From: Candidatus Phytoplasma oryzae
GTDB lineage: Bacteria; Bacillota_I; Bacilli_A; Acholeplasmatales; Acholeplasmataceae
Length of the DNA: 64,000 bases
Direction of reading: 5' to 3'
Assembly: GCF_003263355.1 (NCBI RefSeq)
Contig: NZ_JHUK01000001.1
Span: 62,001-126,000, forward strand
Each line of letters begins with the position of its first letter. Within the stretch, counting starts at the first letter, position 1. Of the stretch, positions 1 to 7,811 are shown piece by piece. A program made the position numbers and the translations under genes. Under the pieces are notes generated by a model, which worked only from the letters and a program-made list of their open reading frames with translations, ran no database searches and was not told the origin of the DNA.

Positions 1-1414
1 TAATGTTAGAGGTTAAATTTAATAAAGATGGACTATGAACTATATCTTTACTTTGAGTATCTAAAATGACTAATAAAGATTTTTCATTAATCATTTTTTC
101 TGCTGTTTTAGTCATAATAATTTGTTTAGATAATTTTTTTTCTTTTTTTAAAATATCTTGAAAAATAAACTTAAAATTTGGTTCTATTTTATCTTCATCT
201 AAAATTAAATAATGATCATAATTATTATTAATAGATAAAGCTATTTTATAAAAAGCAATCATTGAACCTAAAGAATCTAAATCAGGAAAAATATGACCCA
301 TAATAAAACAATTATTATTTTTAGTTAAAAAATCTTTTATAATTTCAGCATTTACTCTAACAGAAACTTTAGATTCTTTACTTAAAGAAATTTGTGTAGC
401 ACCAAAATATTGAATTTTTTGATTTTCTATATCAATAACTGCTTGATCGCCGCCTCTTTTTTGAGCTAATTCAATTGCGCTTTGAGCATAATAAGCTAAT
501 TGGTTGTAAGGTAAATTATAACAAGCAATTCCCATAGAAAGAGTTATTTTTAACTTATATTTATTCGAAATATTACGAATATTTTTCAAAATAAAAAATC
601 TTTCTTCTATCATTTTTTCTAATTGTTGTCTATTTAATAAAAGTAAAAATCTATCATCTGAAAATTGTTTTAAATAACCTTCGTATACATCATTAAAATC
701 ACATAAAGCACTAAAATATTCTACTTTTATTTGTGATTGTTCTGAAAGATCACAATTTTTTAAAGAATTTTCAAAATTATCGAAAGATAAAAAAATTAGT
801 GCAGAAGTTTTTTTATTATAAAGATTTTTAATCTTTTCTCTTTCAGTAACGTTAAAAAGATAAAAAACATTAAATTCTTTTTTATATATGCAATCAAAAC
901 TTTCTAAACCTAAATTTAAAATAGTTTGTTTTTTATTAGTTTCTAAAAGATTAAAAATCTCCATATTAAATTCATGCAATGGTTTATTTATAACATCTAC
1001 AAAATTAAAAATTTTTTTAGCATAATTATTAATCCATTGAATCTCTTGTGAAATAGAATCAATAACAATAATACCTATAGGTAATTCATTAAAAACTTCT
1101 TCACCTATATCATTTACATAATAAGAAAGTTTAGACCATAAATTCAATCTATTTTTTAATCTAATAATTTCAAAATGACTTTTAAAATTAAAATAAATAC
1201 AAATTATTATGAATAAAAGAATAATTTTACCAACAATACTAACAAACAAAAATAAAAAATTTTTTTTTAATTCTTCTAATAATGAATGATCAGGATTTTG
1301 AATAATTTCTTTTATCCAATTAATATCAAAATATATAGTTTGAACAATAAAACAAAAGAAAATTAAAAAAAATACTATATATTTATTTTTTTTTGTTTTA
1401 AATATTTTTAACAT
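1..1414 (-). CDS. gdpP: c-di-AMP phosphodiesterase GdpP (C-terminus outside window)
   Basis: A reading frame of about 471 codons opens at ATG 1414-1412 and runs off the left edge. It encodes two N-terminal membrane segments, a PAS-like region, a degenerate GGDEF domain (the signature region reads SDDRFLLLL, so it cannot be a normal cyclase) and the start of a DHH domain with GHIFPDLDSLGS near residue 370. This order is that of GdpP/YybT, a membrane enzyme that hydrolyses c-di-AMP. The position just downstream of rpsF-ssb-rpsR is also the usual Firmicutes context (rplI and dnaB often follow). The DHHA1 part lies outside the window. The ribosome binding site is weak, so the start is not firm. 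Confidence 0.87.
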   Translation of the reverse strand, partial: MLKIFKTKKNKYIVFFLIFFCFIVQTIYFDINWIKEIIQNPDHSLLEELKKNFLFLFVSIVGKIILLFIIICIYFNFKSHFEIIRLKNRLNLWSKLSYYVNDIGEEVFNELPIGIIVIDSISQEIQWINNYAKKIFNFVDVINKPLHEFNMEIFNLLETNKKQTILNLGLESFDCIYKKEFNVFYLFNVTEREKIKNLYNKKTSALIFLSFDNFENSLKNCDLSEQSQIKVEYFSALCDFNDVYEGYLKQFSDDRFLLLLNRQQLEKMIEERFFILKNIRNISNKYKLKITLSMGIACYNLPYNQLAYYAQSAIELAQKRGGDQAVIDIENQKIQYFGATQISLSKESKVSVRVNAEIIKDFLTKNNNCFIMGHIFPDLDSLGSMIAFYKIALSINNNYDHYLILDEDKIEPNFKFIFQDILKKEKKLSKQIIMTKTAEKMINEKSLLVILDTQSKDIVHSPSLLNLTSNI

Positions 1415-1533
1415 ATTTTTGATATAACTCGTTTTCTTTTTATTATTTGAATAAATTCTTCAAATTATTAGAAATTTATTTGAAAAAATAAAAAAATAAA
1501 CAAGATAGATATTAATAAAATATTTCTTGTTTA

Positions 1534-1776
1534 TTAATTAACTGCTGAACCACAAAAAGGTATCAAAGCCATAATTCTAGCCCTTTTAATTTCTTTGGAT
1601 AAAATTCTTTGCCATTTAGCAGAAGTACCTGTTGTTCTACTAGATAAGATTCTGCCTCTATTTGTAATAAATTTATTCAATAATTCTACATCTTTAAAAT
1701 CAATATAAGTAAAATTATTTTGTGTAAAAAAACATACTTTTTTACGTTTTTTAAAATATTTTTTTCCTTGTTTCAT
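1534..1776 (-). CDS. rpsR: 30S ribosomal protein S18
   Basis: This 80-residue basic protein has the S18 core: a short lysine-rich N-terminus, the [12 protein letters not shown] region and the highly conserved block with [17 protein letters not shown], followed by [10 protein letters not shown]18 binds 16S rRNA and S6 in the platform of the small subunit. It is the last gene of the rpsF-ssb-rpsR cluster, 44 nt after ssb, so the three are probably co-transcribed with gdpP downstream. The length is normal for the family. Confidence 0.97.
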   Translation of the reverse strand: MKQGKKYFKKRKKVCFFTQNNFTYIDFKDVELLNKFITNRGRILSSRTTGTSAKWQRILSKEIKRARIMALIPFCGSAVN

Positions 1777-1820
1777 ATTTTCCTAAAACCTTTTTTAAAT
1801 TTTTCAAAAAATATAACCTT

Positions 1821-2306
1821 TTAAAAAGGCATTCCATCTTCTTCTTCGATACTGATATCTTCCTCTAAATCCATTTCTTTTTCAATATCTCTATTTTGAA
1901 TCTGTTCTTTATTTTGGCTTTGAAAATCATAATTTTTTTTATTATCATTATTATGAAAATCACGATTATCATCCTTAATAATATTTTTTTTTGATTCTAA
2001 AAAACGAACTAAACTACAAGTAATTTCAGTAATAGATTGCTTCTGATTATGTTCATTTTCAAAAGAATTAATACGAATACTTCCTTCTATCCCTAATAAA
2101 GCACCTTTAGAAATATATTTAACTAAATTTTCAGCTTGTTTACGCCATACAACACAACGAATAAAGTCAGTTTCTTTTTCACCTGAAGAATTAGAAAAAT
2201 TTCTATCAACAGCTAAACTAAAACGAACTAAAGGGATATCACCATTTACAAAGCGTAATTCTGGATCTTTAGTTATCCTGCCTACTAGAATGACTTTGTT
2301 TATCAT
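1821..2306 (-). CDS. ssb: single-stranded DNA-binding protein
   Basis: The 161-residue protein starts MINKVILVGRITKDPELR, the classic SSB start, and has an OB fold to about residue 105. A low-complexity Asn/Asp/Gln-rich linker follows, and the acidic tail ends in EEDGMPF, which corresponds to the DDIPF-type tip that recruits replication and repair proteins. A strong AGAGGGG ribosome binding site sits upstream of the ATG. Its first 38 nt overlap the end of rpsF in another frame, which suggests translational coupling. It protects single-stranded DNA during replication and repair. Confidence 0.97.
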   Translation of the reverse strand: MINKVILVGRITKDPELRFVNGDIPLVRFSLAVDRNFSNSSGEKETDFIRCVVWRKQAENLVKYISKGALLGIEGSIRINSFENEHNQKQSITEITCSLVRFLESKKNIIKDDNRDFHNNDNKKNYDFQSQNKEQIQNRDIEKEMDLEEDISIEEEDGMPF

Positions 2307-2595
2307 ATTTTTTCCCCTCTCTATTAATTAAAATAAAACGAATTATTTCTTCTTTAATATTCGCGATATGATTAAATTCTTCAATATGTTTTTCATTAGC
2401 TTCAACCAATAATGTGTTATAAAAGCCTTTTTCAAATTTTTGAATTGGATAAGCAAGTGTCTTTAATTTTGCATCTTCAAAATTAAAAATTTTTCCTTTA
2501 TTCAAAAAAATATCTTTAATAATATTATTAATATTTTTTATATTTTCATCATTTAATGTAGGATTTAAAATATACATTATTTCGTATCTCTTCAT
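2269..2595 (-). CDS. rpsF: 30S ribosomal protein S6
   Basis: The 108-residue protein begins MKRYEIMYILNPTL and carries the S6 ferredoxin-like fold with the conserved region LAYPIQKFEKGFYNTLLVEA, then a basic, Ser/Gln-rich tail. S6 pairs with S18 (rpsR, two genes downstream) on 16S rRNA. It is the first gene of the cluster. Its 3' end runs 38 nt into ssb, an unusually long overlap for S6 genes; the final residues (after NREGKKY) are probably non-essential tail. Confidence 0.95.
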   Translation of the reverse strand: MKRYEIMYILNPTLNDENIKNINNIIKDIFLNKGKIFNFEDAKLKTLAYPIQKFEKGFYNTLLVEANEKHIEEFNHIANIKEEIIRFILINREGKKYDKQSHSSRQDN

Positions 2596-2821
2596 TTAAT
2601 TTTTAAAAGCTCCTTTTAACTATACCTTTTTTATAAAAAAAATAAAAAATGTCCAATATATAAAAAAATCTATATCTTTCCAACGCAATCAAGCTAAGAT
2701 TATTATAACAAATAAAAAAAAAAATATCAATCTTATTATTTGTCTTAAAAAAACAATTATATTTTTTTCAATTTTAATAAATATTTATAGATAATTAATA
2801 TTAATTAAAATTTTAATTATA

Positions 2822-3853
2822 TTATTTTAATCCTATCTTCAATTTTATCTCTTTAATTTTTTCTTCAGCTATAATTCTGACTTTTTTAGCATTTTTTTCT
2901 AAAATATCTTTTAAAATAATATTTTTTTTAAGAATAAAAAATTTTTTTTGAAGATCAGAAATTTTTTTCAAAACTAATTCAGAAACTTTTTCTTTTAAAA
3001 AAACATAAGAACTATTAAAAAAATAATTTTCTGTTTTTTTAATAGACCATTCTTTGAAACAAGAATATATAACAATAAGATTACTTATTCCTGGTTTATT
3101 ATCTGGATCATATTTGATTTTATTTTCAGAATCAGTTTTAGATCTCATAATTTTTTTTTTTATATTTTCTAACTTTTCTAAAATAAAAATACAACCTCTA
3201 TCTTCACTATATTCAATATCTATAGTTTGACTCTTGCTCATTTTTTTAGTAGGATCTACCAAAGATTTAATTGTATGTCCTAACTTTATAAATTCAGGTA
3301 CAATAAAAGTTTTTCCATACAATTGATTAAAACGTATTGCTAAATTACGTGTTAACTCTAAATGTTGTTTTTGATCTTTTCCTACAGGAACAATATCTAT
3401 ATCATAAAGTAAAATGTCTGATGCCATCAAAATAGGATAAGTCAAAAAAGAAGTTCTAATATTTTTAGAAAAATTTTTTTTTTGATAATCTTTAAATTGA
3501 TTCATTCTTTTTAATTCTCCTAAATAGGTATTACATTCTAATATATAGTTTAAATAAGTATTTTGATAAATATCAGATTGAGCAAATAAAAAAAAATTTT
3601 GAATATCTAATCCTGAAGCTAGATATAAAAAAGCTATACTTTCAATTCTTTTTTTTAATAAAATAGGATCTTGAAAACTCGTTAAAGCATGAAGATCTGC
3701 AATAAAAATATAAAATTCATATTCTTTAAAATATTTTTTTTGAAAAATAACTAAAGGTTTAATAATTCCTAAATAATTACCTAAAGTTAAATCACCTGTA
3801 GGTTTAATTCCTGTTAATAATCTTTTTTTTCTCAACATAAATTTAAAATTCAC
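2822..3853 (-). CDS. trpS: tryptophanyl-tRNA synthetase
   Basis: This class I aminoacyl-tRNA synthetase charges tRNA-Trp. The 343-residue protein shows the HIGH-like motif as GDLTLGNYLG (residues 20-29), in which the usual His is Thr, and KKMSKS (203-208). IADLHALTSF near 51-60 and VGKDQKQHLELTR near 157-169 are typical TrpRS blocks. The alternative start at Met6 (3838) fits the family N-terminus better; an AAAGGTG site lies 2 nt before the first ATG and 17 nt before Met6. The gene stands alone between two AT-rich gaps. Only TGG is needed for Trp because TGA is a stop here. Confidence 0.96.
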   Translation of the reverse strand: MNFKFMLRKKRLLTGIKPTGDLTLGNYLGIIKPLVIFQKKYFKEYEFYIFIADLHALTSFQDPILLKKRIESIAFLYLASGLDIQNFFLFAQSDIYQNTYLNYILECNTYLGELKRMNQFKDYQKKNFSKNIRTSFLTYPILMASDILLYDIDIVPVGKDQKQHLELTRNLAIRFNQLYGKTFIVPEFIKLGHTIKSLVDPTKKMSKSQTIDIEYSEDRGCIFILEKLENIKKKIMRSKTDSENKIKYDPDNKPGISNLIVIYSCFKEWSIKKTENYFFNSSYVFLKEKVSELVLKKISDLQKKFFILKKNIILKDILEKNAKKVRIIAEEKIKEIKLKIGLK

Positions 3854-4609
3854 CTTTTAATAATCTAATCTTTTTATTTTTTTATAAAAAAATGATTATA
3901 TTTATTTTTCTAATAAAACAATGATAAAAATAAAAACAAAATAGAAAATTTTAAAAAAATATTAATTTAGCTTCTTTATTAAAATTAAAGAAAATTTAAT
4001 TCAAAAAAAAATTATAATAATTGTATCGAATAAAAAAAAATAGATATACAAAATAAAAAACAAATAAAAAAGAATTTAAAAAAATTAAAATATTCCTAAT
4101 TCTTTTAAATTAAGTAAAAAAATAAAAAAATTTTAAAATAAACTAATAATAAATAAATTCTTTTTAAATTGGAAAATTAAAAATTTAATTTATTTTTTTA
4201 AAATAAAAAATAAAAAATCACTTTTATTCTATACCAAAAAATAATAATAAATATATGTCATCGACAAAAAAAATAATAAAAAAAATTAAAAAACAAAAAA
4301 ATAATATTTATATTTATTTTTTTATTTCTCCCAAAAACTAAAAAATATTAAAACAAATAAAATAATTTGATTAGTAAAATAATACCAAATATTTTTTAAT
4401 ATAATAATAACAATAGAAAATTAATCTTTTTTTAAATTTAATAAAAAAATATCCCCCAAAAAATTAATTACATACAATTAAAATAATAAAAATAAAATAA
4501 AATTTAATTTTATTTAAATTTAAAAATAAATTAATTTTTTCATTTTAATTAATAAACGAATATACATAATTTTATAAATAAAAAAATAATTATTTATACA
4601 TATTAAAAA
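3854..4609. other. gene-free AT-rich gap trpS-dnaN
   Basis: This 756-nt stretch is almost entirely A and T. I see no open frame worth calling, no tRNA, no strong hairpin and no DnaA-box-like 9-mer. It is downstream of dnaN and upstream of trpS on the minus strand, so it should hold the dnaN terminator and the trpS promoter, but neither can be picked out with confidence. Confidence 0.6.
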
Positions 4610-5752
4610 CTATTTATTTAAAAAAGGTAAAATTAAATAAAAAAGAGTTTGTTCTTCATTACTGGATAAAATAAAAGATTGATTAGGATCATGAAAAGAA
4701 AAAATAATTTCTTTTGTAGGAAAAATTTTTATAATTTCTTCTAAATACTTTATATTAAAAACTATAGATATATCTTCTAAAAAAGAACTTTCTAATATTT
4801 CAATAATTTCTAATGCATTACCTATCTCTTCACTATTTGAAGAAATTTCAATAATTTTATTGTTAAAATTAGTTTTAAATTTAACTATATTATCGATAAT
4901 ACTTCCTTCTTTTGGCAAAAATAAAGATACTCTTTCAAAAATTTTTATCAATTTTTCTTTATTTAACTTAAAAAAATAAACAAATTTTTTTTCTTCAATA
5001 TTAGGTAATTGAGGATATTTTCCTTCTAAAAGAGAAGTTTGGAAAGTTAGTGAATTAGTATATAAAAAAAATCTTTGTTTATTTATAGAAAATTTTAAAA
5101 ATTTTTCTTTCTCAAATTCTAAAAGTTTTATCAACTCTTCCAAACTTTTATTAGGTAAAATAACATTAAAATCATCATAATCAAAACTTAAATTAATTTT
5201 CTTTTGACTTAAACGAAAAGAATCAGTAGATGAAGCTAATAAAAAAGGTTTTTTATAAACTAAATTAACTCCAGTTAAAATAATATTTCTCTGTTTATCC
5301 TTTGAAGTAGTAACGTTAATTTCTTTAATTAACTTCTTAAAAAGATTAATTTCTATTTTGCAAAAATTATTAAAATCTAAATTAAAATCGATAAAAGGAA
5401 AATCATCTAAATAAATCATTTTTAATTTATATTCTGAAAATAAAGTTTGAATTACTAAAAAATTATTTTCCATAGAAGCTATTTTTAATATTTTGCAATC
5501 AATTTTTTTTATAATATCAATAAAATATTTTCCAGATACAATCGCAAGACCTTCTTTTTTAATTTTTAAACTTTCATCTTCTATCCTTATTTTAACAGCT
5601 ATATTCATATTACTAACTTCTAAAAATAAAAAGTTTTTTTTAGTATATAACTTAATAGAATAATAAATTGGAAAAAAAGTTTTTTGAGGAAGTATTTTTT
5701 GAATTTGCATTAAATAATTCAAAAAAAAATCCTTTTTTATTTCAAAATTCAT
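4610..5752 (-). CDS. dnaN: DNA polymerase III sliding clamp (beta subunit)
   Basis: The 380-residue protein is the normal length for a beta clamp and has the three-domain layout: starts MNFEIKKDFFLNYLMQIQKI, has LASSTDSFRLSQKKI in the middle domain, and ends in a short hydrophobic tail FYLILPFLNK that matches the clamp C-terminus. It encircles DNA and holds the replicative polymerase. It follows dnaA by 15 nt in the same direction, the dnaA-dnaN order common near bacterial origins, and is almost certainly co-transcribed with it. Confidence 0.96.
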   Translation of the reverse strand: MNFEIKKDFFLNYLMQIQKILPQKTFFPIYYSIKLYTKKNFLFLEVSNMNIAVKIRIEDESLKIKKEGLAIVSGKYFIDIIKKIDCKILKIASMENNFLVIQTLFSEYKLKMIYLDDFPFIDFNLDFNNFCKIEINLFKKLIKEINVTTSKDKQRNIILTGVNLVYKKPFLLASSTDSFRLSQKKINLSFDYDDFNVILPNKSLEELIKLLEFEKEKFLKFSINKQRFFLYTNSLTFQTSLLEGKYPQLPNIEEKKFVYFFKLNKEKLIKIFERVSLFLPKEGSIIDNIVKFKTNFNNKIIEISSNSEEIGNALEIIEILESSFLEDISIVFNIKYLEEIIKIFPTKEIIFSFHDPNQSFILSSNEEQTLFYLILPFLNK

Positions 5753-5767
5753 ATTTTTTTAATTTCT

Positions 5768-7162
5768 TTAATAATTATTTATTTTTTTTAAAATAATATC
5801 TATTGATTTTTTTAAATCATCATTATTTTTAATTTCTCTTTCTATTTTTTTAAAAGCTTTTAAAATAGTAGAATATTTTCTATTTAGAAAAAAACTAATT
5901 TTTCGAAAAGATATATTATGACAACTTTTCATTAAATAAATAAAAATATGTCGAGGCAAAGTATATTTATTATGTCTTTTCTTATTTTTTAAATCATCAG
6001 AACTAATATTATAAAATTCACTTATTGTTTTTTTGATTTTATCTAGAACAAATTTATCTTTGGATATTATATTTTTATTTTTTAATATCGGATTAAGAGA
6101 TTCTATAGTATTTTTTAGATTAATTTCTAAATTATAAATTTGAGAATAATTTAAAATTCTTAATAAAGCTCCTTCCATTTCTCTTATATTATCACAAAAA
6201 TGATAAGAAATAAATTCTAAAATTTCTTTTTTAAATTTATTTTCTTGATTTTTTAATGATAAAATTTTTTTTTTTAAAATGTCTAAACAATGTTTAGAAT
6301 CAGGTTTTTTAATATCCACTATTAATCCTGCTTCAAAACGATTAGTTAATCTTTCCATAATATTATTTAATTCTGAAACAGATTTATCACTAGTTATTAC
6401 TATTTGTTTTTTATTTAACTTAAGAAAATCAAAAAGTTTAAAAAATTCAACTTGAGTTCTCTTAGCTTCTGACATCATTTGTATATCATCAACCAATAAA
6501 ATATCTATATTTCGATATTTATTTTTAAAATATTCTATTTTTTCACTTCTTAATTGATTAGTAAATTCTTCAACAAAAATATCTGCTTTAACATATAAAA
6601 TTTTTTTATGAGGTTTTTTTTTAAAAATATAATTCCCAATAGAATGCAAAAGATGTGTTTTTCCTAAACCAACAGAACCAAAAATATACAATGGATTTAT
6701 TTTAACATCTTCTTCTAATTCAGCAATTTTCTTAGCCATTTTAAAAGCAAAAAGATTACTTTCTCCCTCTACGAAATTATCGAAACTATAATAAGGATCC
6801 AAATTAAAATTATTAAAAGAATTAAAATCTAATATTTTTTCATATTTTTCTTTTTCATGTTGAATATTGCATTTTTTTTCTAAATCTTTCAATTCTTCAT
6901 AAGTTGTAAATTTAAAAGAAATTCTTTTATTAGTATATTTTCTGGATATTTCTTCTATCTTTTTTAGATAAATATTATACATTTTTCTTTTTATAAAATC
7001 ATTTTCTACTAAAATAAAAAAAATACCTTTTTCTACTTTGTATGGTTTCCCGATATTTGAAAAATTTTCTTTAAAAACTTCTTGACTATAAATAATTGAT
7101 AAATTATTTAAAATATTAAACCAAATTTTTTCTTCTTCTTTTGATAATTCTTTTTTTTTCAT
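5768..7162 (-). CDS. dnaA: chromosomal replication initiator DnaA
   Basis: The 464-residue AAA+ protein has a domain I (1 to about 85), a short linker, a P-loop GSVGLGKT (162-169), Walker B ILLVDD (221-226), the sensor and Arg region ERLTNRFEAGL (270-280), and a C-terminal DNA-binding domain IV from about 370. Domain IV has LPRHIFIYLMK, but the signature normally read GGRDHTTV is LNRKYSTI (426-433), so the residues that contact the DnaA box are changed. It opens the origin and loads the helicase. It is the first gene of dnaA-dnaN; the 649-nt gap upstream may hold its promoter. Confidence 0.97.
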   Translation of the reverse strand: MKKKELSKEEEKIWFNILNNLSIIYSQEVFKENFSNIGKPYKVEKGIFFILVENDFIKRKMYNIYLKKIEEISRKYTNKRISFKFTTYEELKDLEKKCNIQHEKEKYEKILDFNSFNNFNLDPYYSFDNFVEGESNLFAFKMAKKIAELEEDVKINPLYIFGSVGLGKTHLLHSIGNYIFKKKPHKKILYVKADIFVEEFTNQLRSEKIEYFKNKYRNIDILLVDDIQMMSEAKRTQVEFFKLFDFLKLNKKQIVITSDKSVSELNNIMERLTNRFEAGLIVDIKKPDSKHCLDILKKKILSLKNQENKFKKEILEFISYHFCDNIREMEGALLRILNYSQIYNLEINLKNTIESLNPILKNKNIISKDKFVLDKIKKTISEFYNISSDDLKNKKRHNKYTLPRHIFIYLMKSCHNISFRKISFFLNRKYSTILKAFKKIEREIKNNDDLKKSIDIILKKINNY

Positions 7163-7811
7163 TAAAACATACCTTTAAAAAGTATTTATATTTTAAAATT
7201 TAAAAAAATTTTTAATTCACAAAATTTTTAATTTTAAAAAATAAAAATTTAAACATTCTATTTAATCAATTAAAAAATCAACTAACTTTATAAATCAAAA
7301 AAATTAAATTTTAAAATAAAATATATAAATAAAAAAATTAAAATTGATTAAATATTTAAAATAATTTTATTTATTTATTATATTTATATCGTTATAAATT
7401 ATTTCATTTTTTTTATATAGTAAAATAACTTACTTTTATTTAAAATAAAAACTTTTTATTTAATAATTTTTTATTATTTTAGAATAAAGAAAAATAGTAT
7501 AATATCTAACTATTTAATAAATAAAATATACCTTTATAATACTTTTTTGAATTTTTTTTATATAAACAATAATAATTAAAAAATGAAAAAAATTAATCTT
7601 TATTATTGTAAAATTATTTTATTTAATCTTAAAAGAACAAATTAGCTAACGTATTAAAACGTTAGCTTTTAATTTTATCTATTTAATATTTTTTAATTTA
7701 TGATTTTTTTCTTATACATCTTATATATGAAAACAATATTCTTCGATAGATTTTTATTTCATAAAAAATATATTATTATTTAATTTCATTATTATTAACT
7801 AAAATAAATTA
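7163..7811. other. gene-free AT-rich gap nrdIE-dnaA
   Basis: This 649-nt region lies upstream of dnaA. Beyond one clear hairpin (7644-7667), I see no gene, no tRNA and no close DnaA-box match. It must contain the dnaA promoter; several TATAAT-like words occur but in DNA this AT-rich they carry little weight. The usual place for oriC, next to dnaA, is thus not supported by boxes here. Confidence 0.6.
7644..7667 (-). terminator. hairpin after nrdIE
   Basis: AGCTAACG (7644-7651) pairs perfectly with CGTTAGCT (7660-7667) across an 8-nt loop, a GC-containing stem in very AT-rich DNA. It sits about 145 nt past the stop of nrdIE on its strand. The flanks are T-rich in both directions, so it could terminate either way; the nrdIE transcript is the natural client. 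Confidence 0.6.
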
